From positions 1 to 41,960 of IMG/VR virus record IMGVR_UViG_3300043466_002940: DNA of 41,960 bases, one strand, 5' to 3'. Below the pieces are notes generated by a model that did not search any database, had not been told where the DNA came from, and worked only from the letters and a program-made list of their open reading frames with translations. The translations under genes and the position numbers were made by a program. The stretch is from a virus. Shown here piece after piece: positions 6,500-13,060 of this stretch. Positions within the stretch are counted from its first letter, which is position 1. Every line of letters begins with the position of its first letter.

Positions 6500-6821
6500 C
6501 GACGCCTCCTTTTTCCACAAGGAAGAGCCAGTCCTCCCAGAACATGATGGCCATGGGCCGCTGCCGGTCGTAGCGGAGCACTGCCACCGGCACGTCGTCC
6601 TTCTTGCGCGCCGCGTCAGCCTGTTCGAGCGCAGCCTTTGGGGATAGGTTCTTCCCTGTCTTTACCTCAATCCACCAGCCGGGCAGCCCTACGACATCCG
6701 GGGCATCGGCCCCGTCGCGGGCCTGCCAGCCTCGGTGCGCATCCACACCGAATCGCTCGGCAATCTCCTTCGCGGTAGCGCGCTCGCCGCGCTTACCCTT
6801 CTCTCTCTGGGCCTTCCCCAT
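6474..6821 (-). CDS. PDDEXK nuclease, Holliday-junction-resolvase-like (Hjc/VRR-NUC type)
   Basis: 115 aa with AGGAGA upstream. The nuclease core is recognisable: Glu13 in KRGERATA, Asp42 in APDVVG, and Glu52-x-Lys54 in WIEVKTG, followed by an Ala-rich helix with Gln67 (LEQADAAR). These correspond to the metal-binding and catalytic residues of small archaeal-type resolvases and related phage enzymes. It overlaps its neighbours on both sides. Within the recombination operon it could resolve branched DNA before packaging. Confidence 0.75.
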   Translation of the reverse strand: MGKAQREKGKRGERATAKEIAERFGVDAHRGWQARDGADAPDVVGLPGWWIEVKTGKNLSPKAALEQADAARKKDDVPVAVLRYDRQRPMAIMFWEDWLFLVEKGGVGAKPSGNE

Positions 6822-7269
6822 CTTCTTCTCCTAGGTGCCAGTGATCTCTCATCTTGTACTCCGGGGGCAGTTCCCCGGCGTCTAGCTGGCCGCGGAGTTC
6901 AAGCTCAGGGAACACCTGAGCGATCTCGTAAGCCTCGTCGAGTGTCTGCGCGTCAGCCATCATGGGCCTGCGCGGCGTCGGCCCTTGGCGGTTACCTTTG
7001 AGCCGCTTGCACGCCTGCCGCCACTCGTGCGTCAGGTCGACAAGCCAGCGCGGGTACTCGCGCTTGTCCGCGCAGAGTGCGAGCAGGAGGGCCGGGACCG
7101 CTTCGTCATGCTCACGAAGGTAGTCCTCGACCTGCCCTGCTGTAACACGCTGCGGTCGCCCATACAGGTCGACACCGGTAACTTCGATAATGAGACGGCG
7201 AGCCTCGCCACCACGCATACCGCCGATGGCGGCTAGCTCGCTCGTCCCAAGGTACGACCATCGACTCAT
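6793..7269 (-). CDS. uncharacterised protein of the recombination operon
   Basis: 158 aa; ATG three bases after the upstream stop, no clear ribosome site, so probably coupled. The N-terminal 70 residues contain SELAAIGGMRGGEARRLI and VTAGQVEDYLREHDEAV, helices that could form a small DNA-binding fold. The C-terminus is acidic and hydrophilic (HLGEEDGEGPE). Its end overlaps the nuclease gene by 29 nt. No family is recognised. Confidence 0.65.
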   Translation of the reverse strand: MSRWSYLGTSELAAIGGMRGGEARRLIIEVTGVDLYGRPQRVTAGQVEDYLREHDEAVPALLLALCADKREYPRWLVDLTHEWRQACKRLKGNRQGPTPRRPMMADAQTLDEAYEIAQVFPELELRGQLDAGELPPEYKMRDHWHLGEEDGEGPEREG

Positions 7270-7272
7270 GGC

Positions 7273-7848
7273 TCAGAACGGGATACCGTCGTCGCTGCCG
7301 AAGTCGTCGTCACGCGGGTGCGAGTGGACCGTCGCCTTCACGGTGCCGCTCTTGAGGGCCTGCGCCCAACCCTTCGCGAGCGCGGCCTCGCGCAGTGAGT
7401 AGCCGGCCCACTTGACCTTCTCCGGGTCTTGAAGGTCCTTGCTGGCCTTCCACTCGCAGAAGCCTGCGTGCTGCTCCAGCCACTCCGGAGAAGTCTCCGA
7501 GTAGCGCCGACCGACCATCGACTCGCCCTTCCAGCGAGCAGGGTCGCGCTTGACCTCCGGGTCGCCGGTCCAGTCGCCACGCCCGCTGCCGCCCTGCTTC
7601 TGGATCTCGTGCAGCATGGCGATGCGGGCCTGCGGGAAGCCCCGCTCGTTGAAGCCTGCGAACCACGGGCGAGCGCCCTCCGGGATGAGCGTGTTCTGTG
7701 ACGGCATGGCCGGCGCGTAGGGGCTCTGCTGCGGCGCGGACGCCGTGCGCTTCACCTGCTGCTGAAGCTCGAACAGCTCCTTCTGCGTACGCGCGATGGC
7801 GTTCTCCAACAGAGAAACGCGCTGCTCAAGTGTCACTTCGTTTTCCAT
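7273..7848 (-). CDS. coiled-coil protein with SSB-type acidic C-terminal tip
   Basis: 191 aa. Residues 3-34 look like a coiled coil (EQRVSLLENAIART), followed by a Pro/Gln linker. A folded region at about 55-170 contains RWKGESMVGRRYSETSPEW. The C-terminus reads DDDFGSDDGIPF, matching the acidic tail ending in Ile/Leu-Pro-Phe that bacterial SSB uses to recruit repair and replication enzymes. I see no OB-fold pattern. It sits where SSB genes lie in RecT/exonuclease cassettes. It is either a divergent ssDNA-binding protein or a mimic that uses the SSB-tail docking site. It overlaps the nuclease gene by 16 nt. Confidence 0.65.
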   Translation of the reverse strand: MENEVTLEQRVSLLENAIARTQKELFELQQQVKRTASAPQQSPYAPAMPSQNTLIPEGARPWFAGFNERGFPQARIAMLHEIQKQGGSGRGDWTGDPEVKRDPARWKGESMVGRRYSETSPEWLEQHAGFCEWKASKDLQDPEKVKWAGYSLREAALAKGWAQALKSGTVKATVHSHPRDDDFGSDDGIPF

Positions 7849-8909
7849 GTGTCGTACCTCGTCTCCTTCATGAGTCCCATGTCACGGAGGTTGCCCTCCA
7901 GTACTTCGAGCGCCACCGCCTGCTTGGCGAGCTTCTTCTTTACGTCAGCCCAGGCGACCGTGGCCTTGATGCAGTCGCCCGCGCCTGCGTGCTCTACCAG
8001 CGAGAGCACGCGGTCGTCGTTCGAGAGCGTGACGCGCGTCGCCTCGACGCGGTAGTAATCGCCGCCGTCGCGTGTGCGGAAGCGTCCGCCGTTGACGCGG
8101 GCGAACGCCTTCATGTTCAGCTCGATCTTCCCGAGCATGTCGTTGGCGTAGGCAAGGAGCGCATGAGCGGCGGCAGCCTCGTCCTCGTTGTCGATCTTGG
8201 TAATGAGCTTCTGAAGATCAGGCACGTCCATGCCGCGCTCCACCGCCGCCGCGATGGCCGTGTTCTTCGGGCACTGAAGCGTAGCCGGGCACCACTGGCA
8301 CCACGGTCCAACGGTGGCCTTCAGGGCCTCCTCGCTGCGGTCGGAGAGGGCACCCATCATGCGCTGGTCGTGCATGTCGAGGTCTTCCGTGTGGAGCACC
8401 ATGCGGTCCTCCTCGCCGGTTGTGAGGTAGACGACGCGAACGTCGACCTTGCGCAGCGTCGGGTAGAGCGTGCGGAGCAGCCAGGCGTAGGTGCGCATCT
8501 GGTCCTCGTAGACGCCGTGGCGCTGGCCGGTCTTCCAGTCCACGAGCACGGCGTAGTCGAGGCCAGGGGATACGAGCGCCAGGTCGCAGGTGCCCTGGAT
8601 GGCGTCGGTCCCAGCCGGCGACTGGAAGACCATCGTGCGCTCGACGAGCTTGTGCCAGCCTTCGCCAGCCTCCTCGAAGAGCGATTCAGCGTAGGTGACG
8701 CCGCTCGCCGCCAACGCCACCTCGTCGTCGTCGCGTGCAGCGTCGCCCTCGGCGGGAGCGCCGAGCACACGGGCGATGGTCGTGTGGACGCGAGTGCCGC
8801 GGTCCGCAGCCGATGACGACTCCCCATCTGGCCACTCATGCCCGGCGAAGAAGGTGCAGTTGAGCCAGCGGGTCGTGGCGCTGGCGCGGAGGACGGGAAG
8901 CTTACGCAT
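7833..8909 (-). CDS. Cas4/RecB-family exonuclease with Fe-S cluster motif
   Basis: 358 aa. RecB-type nuclease motifs are visible: RGTRVH (Gly38, His42), QGTCDL (Asp109), VLVDWKTG (Asp124, Lys126) and a QMRTYAW helix (Gln137). Cysteines 204, 207 and 213 (CQWC then LQC), with Cys18 near the N-terminus, match the four-cysteine 4Fe-4S arrangement of Cas4 and AddB nucleases. Next to recT it should supply 3' single-stranded ends for annealing, as Red-alpha or RecE do. Its start overlaps the recT stop by 8 nt. Confidence 0.8.
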   Translation of the reverse strand: MRKLPVLRASATTRWLNCTFFAGHEWPDGESSSAADRGTRVHTTIARVLGAPAEGDAARDDDEVALAASGVTYAESLFEEAGEGWHKLVERTMVFQSPAGTDAIQGTCDLALVSPGLDYAVLVDWKTGQRHGVYEDQMRTYAWLLRTLYPTLRKVDVRVVYLTTGEEDRMVLHTEDLDMHDQRMMGALSDRSEEALKATVGPWCQWCPATLQCPKNTAIAAAVERGMDVPDLQKLITKIDNEDEAAAAHALLAYANDMLGKIELNMKAFARVNGGRFRTRDGGDYYRVEATRVTLSNDDRVLSLVEHAGAGDCIKATVAWADVKKKLAKQAVALEVLEGNLRDMGLMKETRYDTWKTK

Positions 8910-9732
8910 CGACCACCTCGCCCGTCACTTCGGGTGCAAGCTCCTGCGCCGCAGCCTTCACGGCCGCCTTTTGCGCATCGAAGAGCGCGCGCAGGTCCTT
9001 CTGCGCAGGACCCGTGATGCCGCGCTTCTTGATCTGCGCCGCGACGACCTTCAGTGCGTGCTCCGTCGTGCAGGCTTCGATGGCCTCACGCAGGCCCATG
9101 AGTTCGTCGTCGTCGATGTTCGACGCCTCAGGCTCAGGGGCGACGCCTACGGCCTCTTTAACGGCCTGCATGGCCTTGACCGACGCAGGGATGGACGTCG
9201 CCTGGATCGCCACAGGGACAGCCTCGTAGACGCCGCCGCGGGGCTGATCGAAGTCGGAGACCTCCTCCGGGGTGTAGACGCCGACGATGCAAGCCGGGTA
9301 GACGGTGCGGATGCCCTCGCTGATGACGCGAGCGCGGAGCATCTGGCGCGGGTACTTGAGCCAGTTGCCCTTGCCGCCGAGGCCGGCCTGCTTGGCGCGC
9401 TCCATATCCCACTCGATCGTGGCCGTGCCGCCGGCCTCGTGAGTGAACTCGCCGACGACCTTCGTGTCGGTGAGCGAGGCCCACCGCACCTTTCCGCCCG
9501 CGAGCTGGAAGCGGGCCAGCATGGCATCCGCCTTCATCGAGGGTCGCCCCTCGATGATATGATAGTCGCGCGCGGCGACCATGGGGTGCAACCCCTCGGC
9601 TTGCGCGAGGAGCATGAGCGCGAGCGCCTGGTCAGGCGTCTTCACGCCGAAGAGGTTCGACTTGGCGACGGCGGAGGCCATCTGGCCTACCTCCGCGATG
9701 GTGTGGTTCTGGGCTACGACGAGGTTCGACAT
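8902..9732 (-). CDS. recT: RecT-family single-strand annealing protein
   Basis: 276 aa with an AGGAG ribosome site. The conserved RecT core is clear: PDQALALMLLAQAEGLHP, then DYHIIEGRPSMKADAMLARF, WLKYPRQMLRARVISEG and YTPEEV. The C-terminal 90 residues are acidic and then helical, more variable in this family. RecT proteins coat single-stranded ends and anneal complementary strands. With the downstream Cas4-like exonuclease, the SSB-tail protein and the resolvase-like nuclease, it forms a complete phage recombination set. Confidence 0.85.
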   Translation of the reverse strand: MSNLVVAQNHTIAEVGQMASAVAKSNLFGVKTPDQALALMLLAQAEGLHPMVAARDYHIIEGRPSMKADAMLARFQLAGGKVRWASLTDTKVVGEFTHEAGGTATIEWDMERAKQAGLGGKGNWLKYPRQMLRARVISEGIRTVYPACIVGVYTPEEVSDFDQPRGGVYEAVPVAIQATSIPASVKAMQAVKEAVGVAPEPEASNIDDDELMGLREAIEACTTEHALKVVAAQIKKRGITGPAQKDLRALFDAQKAAVKAAAQELAPEVTGEVVDA

Positions 9733-9733
9733 C

Positions 9734-10249
9734 TTACTTCTCCTGCTTGGCTTCTTGAATGGCGGCCTCTACGAGGTCGCGTTGTTGGGCATCTGAAAAC
9801 TGCGCGTAGTTGCGCAAGTAGTGTTCACGGCTCCAGTACCGGTTGCGCTTGAAGCCGTTGCCTTTCCCGCTCTTGCTCGCGGGCTCGGTGCTCATGAATA
9901 CGCGTTGCTCCTTCACGAGTTGAGCGACCGGGCAGGCGTCGTTGCGCGCGCTGAGCACGTTGCCGGCTACGCGCTTGTACCCGGCGTCGACGAGGAATTG
10001 CTTGATCTCCTCCTTCACCATGCCAGCCGGAGCGCTTTGCAGGCGCTCGACGACGGCCTTCTTGCCCGTCTCCCACTCCTCGGAGCGCCTGAGATCCGAG
10101 CGTGCAACGTAGTGCCGCACGCGCCAGCCGTGGACTTCGGCGCGTAGTACGTCTGTGAGCCGCTTGCGCGTCTCCTCCCCCCAGTAGTCGAGCTTTGCGG
10201 AAAGCTCCCGGATGGCGAGGATGAGGTCGCGCGCTTGGTCCTCGTTCAT
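9734..10249 (-). CDS. uncharacterised protein upstream of recT
   Basis: 171 aa; ATG in an ATGA overlap with the upstream stop. The N-terminal 50 residues are helical (DQARDLILAIRELSAKLDYW). Residues around 62-110 (VVERLQSAPAGMVKEEIKQFL, then NVLSARND) have the look of a winged-helix fold. The C-terminus is rich in basic and aromatic residues (FKRNRYWSREHYLRN). It ends two bases before the recT start. A DNA-binding role is plausible but unproved. Confidence 0.6.
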   Translation of the reverse strand: MNEDQARDLILAIRELSAKLDYWGEETRKRLTDVLRAEVHGWRVRHYVARSDLRRSEEWETGKKAVVERLQSAPAGMVKEEIKQFLVDAGYKRVAGNVLSARNDACPVAQLVKEQRVFMSTEPASKSGKGNGFKRNRYWSREHYLRNYAQFSDAQQRDLVEAAIQEAKQEK

Positions 10250-10896
10250 GCGTGCTTCCTCACCAGCATCCGGTGCCAGTTGTCGATGAGGCCCTGGCTC
10301 GTGAGCCGGGCGAGCTTCTGCGCCGCGGGGCGCACGTCGTCGGCGTGCTCCTCTTCCTTCGGGGCAAGGTGCATGGTCGGCCGTCCGGCGCTGTCGACGA
10401 CGTACCAGAAAATACATGGCACGGTCGGCGTGTCGTCACCGAGAATGTCCTGGAGCAGCGTCACGGGCGGCATCTTGTAGAAGACGCGCCAGCGGTCGCA
10501 GGAGAACGAGGTGACGGCGCGGTCAAAGCGCCACAGGTTCTCCGGGCTCATGCCTGCAAGGCGCTCGAAGAAGACGCGGATGGCCGGGTTCCCAGCCGAG
10601 TCCTCGCTGAGTTGCACGTTCCCCGCGTTGTCGTTAAGCGTGCCCTTGTCGCGGAAGAAGAGCGCGCAGCGCGAGGGGCGAAGCTCCCAGGTCGTGCTGG
10701 AACCGCTATGGCCCCAGGCGACGGCACAACCGTTCTGGATGGCCGGCCTGTTCCTGCTCGTGGTAGCCTCGATGGCGGCTTTTGCCGTCTCCCAGTCCCA
10801 GACCGCGGACGAGTCAATGCTCTTCGTCCACGGGTGCTGGAACGCCCGCCCGAGGCGGATGGCGATGCGGCCGATGGTATCCTGCTGGACGATCAC
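10246..10896 (-). CDS. uncharacterised 216-aa protein, early leftward operon
   Basis: GTG 10896 is chosen because GGAGGAGAA lies directly upstream and the GTGA overlaps the preceding stop. A longer frame exists but its extra N-terminus is low in structure. The protein is mixed alpha/beta with RIAIRLGRAF, WGHSGSSTTWELRPSR, a segment around PENLWRFDRAVTSF, and WRVFYKMPPVTLLQDIL. I do not recognise a family. It is the second gene after the promoter. Confidence 0.6.
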   Translation of the reverse strand: MIVQQDTIGRIAIRLGRAFQHPWTKSIDSSAVWDWETAKAAIEATTSRNRPAIQNGCAVAWGHSGSSTTWELRPSRCALFFRDKGTLNDNAGNVQLSEDSAGNPAIRVFFERLAGMSPENLWRFDRAVTSFSCDRWRVFYKMPPVTLLQDILGDDTPTVPCIFWYVVDSAGRPTMHLAPKEEEHADDVRPAAQKLARLTSQGLIDNWHRMLVRKHA

Positions 10897-11144
10897 TTCT
10901 CCTCCACCTTGTTGTCGGGCACGAGCCCGACCGTGCACCGAGCCGTCCACACGCAGTCGTTTGCGAGCTGCATGAAGGCGCCGAAGCGGCCTTCGGTCCA
11001 CCGCGCCATGCCGTCCGTCAGGCCACCAGGCTTGGCCGTACGCACGATGCCGTAGGTCATGTCGTTAATGGCCTTCAGCTCGCTCATCACGAACGCCAGG
11101 CGGTTCTCGATCTCCTCCAGGTCTACCAAATCGATGCTGCTCAT
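10893..11144 (-). CDS. first gene of leftward operon, uncharacterised
   Basis: 83 aa from ATG 11144, which has GGAG at a good distance. A farther ATG at 11186 lies inside the predicted -10 box and so cannot be on the message. The first half is helical (EEIENRLAFVMSELKAINDM), the second half contains ARWTEGRFGAFMQLANDC. Being promoter-proximal and small, it could be an early takeover protein; nothing in the sequence proves it. Confidence 0.6.
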   Translation of the reverse strand: MSSIDLVDLEEIENRLAFVMSELKAINDMTYGIVRTAKPGGLTDGMARWTEGRFGAFMQLANDCVWTARCTVGLVPDNKVEEK

Positions 11145-11181
11145 GGTTGCTCCAGTCACCGGCGCCTCGCCGGATGTTCGA

Positions 11182-11209
11182 AGCATAGGGATGGCAAGAT
11201 AGTTGTCAA
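11182..11209 (-). promoter_or_regulatory. sigma70-type promoter of the leftward early operon
   Basis: Read on the minus strand: TTGACA (11209-11204, perfect -35), a 16-nt spacer and TATGCT (11187-11182, four of six to TATAAT). Transcription would start near 11175, about 30 nt before the first start codon at 11144. This is one of the best promoter matches in the window. Confidence 0.75.
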
Positions 11210-11215
11210 CGGCTA

Positions 11216-11244
11216 TTGACGAAAAGAAGCATCGTATTCATCAT
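11216..11244 (+). promoter_or_regulatory. divergent promoter of the rightward early operon
   Basis: TTGACG (11216-11221), a 17-nt spacer and CATCAT (11239-11244, four of six). Its -35 is only six bases from the opposing -35, so GTCAA (11205-11209) and TTGAC (11216-11220) form an inverted repeat. The start at 11276 is correctly placed downstream. Confidence 0.5.
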
Positions 11245-11275
11245 GCCCTTGGGGAGAACTGAGAAAGGTAGTGCG

Positions 11276-11575
11276 ATGAAAAATAATCGACCGTTGTCGA
11301 CCGACGATCCGTGCTCGCAGGATGCTGCGGCGCGGATCAAGCCCGTGGTGGAGCCTATCAAGGAGCAGGTCTACAAGTACGTGAAGGCCCACCCTGGATG
11401 CACCTGCGAGCAGGCGACGCAGGGCCTCAAGCTGAAGCACCAGACCGCCAGCGCGAGGTTCAACGACCTCGTGGCCGAGGGCCGACTGGTCTTCGAGGTG
11501 CTGCGCGGCGAGGACGGTCGCCTCATGCGACACTACCGGGTGCCGAGCGACCCGCGCCAAATGGAGATGTTCTGA
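11276..11575 (+). CDS. winged-helix DNA-binding protein, likely early regulator
   Basis: 99 aa from ATG 11276, with AAAGG upstream; an in-frame ATG at 11243 overlaps the promoter -10 and is rejected. Residues 20-75 have the helix-turn-helix-wing pattern IKEQVYKYVKAHPGCTCEQ, LKLKHQTASARFNDL, then GRLVF and a RHYRVP wing. Phage proteins with HQTASAR recognition helices form a known small winged-helix group. As first gene beside a divergent promoter pair, it is the best candidate to control the early switch. Confidence 0.75.
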   Translation: MKNNRPLSTDDPCSQDAAARIKPVVEPIKEQVYKYVKAHPGCTCEQATQGLKLKHQTASARFNDLVAEGRLVFEVLRGEDGRLMRHYRVPSDPRQMEMF

Positions 11576-11739
11576 TGATCTCCATATACTACATCGAGTG
11601 GAGCGAGGAGGACGAGGAGTACGTAGCGACCTGCTACGAGTACCCGTCGCTGTCCTGGCTAGCGAAGGAGCCGGTGGAGGCATTGGCCGGCCTCAAGGCC
11701 ATGCTCGACAAGATTGAGAGCGAGAACGCTGGCGATTAG
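11575..11739 (+). CDS. orphan HicB-like small protein
   Basis: 54 aa, starting in the TGATG overlap. The pattern YYIEWSEEDEEYVATCYEYP followed by LSWLAKEPVEALAGLKAML matches the partial RNase-H-like fold of HicB antitoxins and HicB-like proteins. There is no C-terminal DNA-binding domain and no HicA-type toxin (small, basic, GSH motif) on either side. It is therefore a stand-alone HicB-like protein, possibly an antidote to a host HicA toxin or a regulator. Confidence 0.65.
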   Translation: MISIYYIEWSEEDEEYVATCYEYPSLSWLAKEPVEALAGLKAMLDKIESENAGD

Positions 11740-11764
11740 CTGCGCCATGGCGTAGAAAGAACTT

Positions 11765-11795
11765 GCCCCCGAAGTGTTGCAAGCACTCCGAGGGC
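11765..11795 (+). other. stem-loop between HicB-like gene and replication gene
   Basis: GCCCCCGAAGTG (11765-11776) can pair with CACTCCGAGGGC (11784-11795) at 10 of 12 positions around a 7-nt loop. No U-run follows on the plus strand. It may attenuate transcription or protect the downstream message. It occupies the only sizeable gap (11740-11871) in this operon. Confidence 0.45.
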
Positions 11796-11871
11796 GAAAA
11801 CAAACAGCGCAAGGAAGTGATGCCACGGAGCAGGGTGGTCGTCAATGCCTTGCCGTGAACCAGAGGTGGTC

Positions 11872-12276
11872 ATGGCAAACTGGTATCAGCGTAGGCCCAG
11901 CGACGACGCAAAGCTCATCATGCTTCTCCGGCTGGGGAAGGTCGACCTAGCGATAGCGTCGCTAGAACTGTTCAAGCACCACTGCGAGCGGGAGACCGAC
12001 GACATCCCGCCGTCCGTCGAGAAGCACATGCGGGAGCTACGCGCCCTCGACATGATCCCTGCCGTCGATGACATGCTTCAGTCCCTCAAGACTAAGCGCC
12101 GCAACCGCGGTGGCGTGGTACCACGTGGCACCACCGAGCACCACGTGGTGCCCGATAAGAGAAGAGAAGAGAAGACACGAGAAGAGAGACTGCCTCCCCC
12201 TTCGGGGGAGGACAGTCTCTCTCATGATCCGGATTACGAGTTGTTTGCCGGTATGGCTAGGAGTGTAACCAAATGA
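11872..12276 (+). CDS. putative replication protein with origin-like element inside its gene
   Basis: 134 aa from ATG 11872 (AGAGG upstream; ATG 11845 is an alternative). The N-terminal 80 residues are helical and begin MANWYQRRPSDDAKLIMLL. A disordered, charged linker follows (VVPDKRREEKTREERLPPPSGE). The DNA for this linker contains a 14-bp palindrome, two 20-bp-spaced repeats, a purine tract and an 18-bp stem-loop. Linkers of this kind encoded by origin DNA are known from lambdoid initiators such as lambda O. An initiator role is inferred from this and from position; the short C-terminus (YELFAGMARSVTK) is not diagnostic. Confidence 0.5.
   Translation: MANWYQRRPSDDAKLIMLLRLGKVDLAIASLELFKHHCERETDDIPPSVEKHMRELRALDMIPAVDDMLQSLKTKRRNRGGVVPRGTTEHHVVPDKRREEKTREERLPPPSGEDSLSHDPDYELFAGMARSVTK
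12114..12151 (+). repeat. iteron-like palindrome cluster (candidate origin core)
   Basis: CGTGGTACCACG (12114-12125) and GCACCACGTGGTGC (12138-12151) are perfect palindromes. ACCACGTGG occurs at 12120-12128 and 12140-12148, 20 bp apart (about two helical turns). A purine-only tract (AAGAGAAGAGAAG-type, about 12157-12174) follows directly. This arrangement resembles the iterons plus strand-asymmetric region of in-gene phage origins. Confidence 0.55.
12183..12222 (+). other. 18-bp stem-loop inside the replication gene
   Basis: Positions 12183-12192 pair with 12213-12222 (10 bp) and 12193-12200 with 12204-12211 (8 bp, CCTCCCCC/GGGGGAGG). There is one bulged A at 12212 and a three-base TTC loop. 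No T-run follows. It lies 30 nt after the palindrome cluster and in coding sequence, so it may be part of an origin (priming or strand signal) rather than a terminator. Confidence 0.6.
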
Positions 12277-12599
12277 AAGAGATCCCAACCAACCGCTGCC
12301 GTACAGCGCAGCTGGCCATCGACATGGACCTGTATGCCCAGTTCCCGAGCTACTCCGATGGGCGTAAGCTCGACTACTGGCAGTCTCACCCGGAGCACTG
12401 GTACTACAAGTGCCTGGAAGGCATCGTCTGCACGAACCTGGTCTGCCGGCCCATGACCATGTGCGAGGACTGCAACCGCCGCCAGTGGGCCTGGCAGAAG
12501 GAGTGGTCGGCGGAGCGGCGCCGGAAGGCGCTCGCGAAAAAGCTCGGCGAGAGTGAGGCCGGGATGCAGCAGGGCCGTAATGGAGGCCGGCAGTGGTGA
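12273..12599 (+). CDS. cysteine-rich protein following the replication gene
   Basis: 108 aa, ATGA overlap with the upstream stop and AGGAG at 12259-12263. Central cysteines CLEGIVCTNLVC and CEDC suggest one zinc site; a basic helix (SAERRRKALAKKLGESE) follows. It holds the position that a helicase loader has in lambdoid phages but is far too short and lacks a P-loop. Function unknown. Confidence 0.65.
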   Translation: MKEIPTNRCRTAQLAIDMDLYAQFPSYSDGRKLDYWQSHPEHWYYKCLEGIVCTNLVCRPMTMCEDCNRRQWAWQKEWSAERRRKALAKKLGESEAGMQQGRNGGRQW

Positions 12600-13060
12600 C
12601 CTGGCGAGACAGCCCCGACAGGGCGGACCAGTTCGACCGACTTGAAGTCGGCCGCAAGTATCACTTCCTCACCTGCGTGCAGGTGCGCCCCATCGTCCTC
12701 CGCTGCGACTGCGGGAAGGAGTTGCGCTACCGCAGCCTCTCGCACCTGAACAACGGGCTCAAGAGCTGCGGCTGCCAGTCGCAGCAGTCCAGGACTCCGC
12801 GGCTGCGTAATGAGGCCGACATGCAGGAGGCCGCACGCCTGCACCGCGTGCGCCTAATAGGCTGCATCACGAAGGACGTGAAGACCCGCTTCCGCCGCTA
12901 CGAGGTGGCCTGCCTCGACTGCGGCAAGGTGCACGAGCTGTCGCACGAGAGACTTGCAGACCCGACGCCGACCATCGGCGGCTGCCAGTCCTGCTCCGTC
13001 AGGGCGACCAAGGCAGCAAGGCGAGCCAGGTTCGAGGCTCGCGTAATGAGGCCTGCCTAA
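12593..13060 (+). CDS. CDCG/SCGC zinc-binding phage protein, paralogue 2
   Basis: 155 aa; tandem GTG codons at 12593 and 12596 after GGAGG, the second in a GTGA overlap. It reads VGRKYHFLTCV, CDCG, NNGLKSCGC, then after a linker ACLDCGK and CQSC, and a basic end (KAARRARFEARV). Layout matches 6122-6499 closely: two predicted zinc sites. It ends the rightward early unit just before the GC-alternating tract. Confidence 0.7.
   Translation: MVTWRDSPDRADQFDRLEVGRKYHFLTCVQVRPIVLRCDCGKELRYRSLSHLNNGLKSCGCQSQQSRTPRLRNEADMQEAARLHRVRLIGCITKDVKTRFRRYEVACLDCGKVHELSHERLADPTPTIGGCQSCSVRATKAARRARFEARVMRPA

Noticed and set aside
11186-11186. Upstream ATG as start of the first leftward gene
   Set aside because: It lies in the predicted -10 box, so it would not be transcribed; ATG 11144 has a ribosome site.
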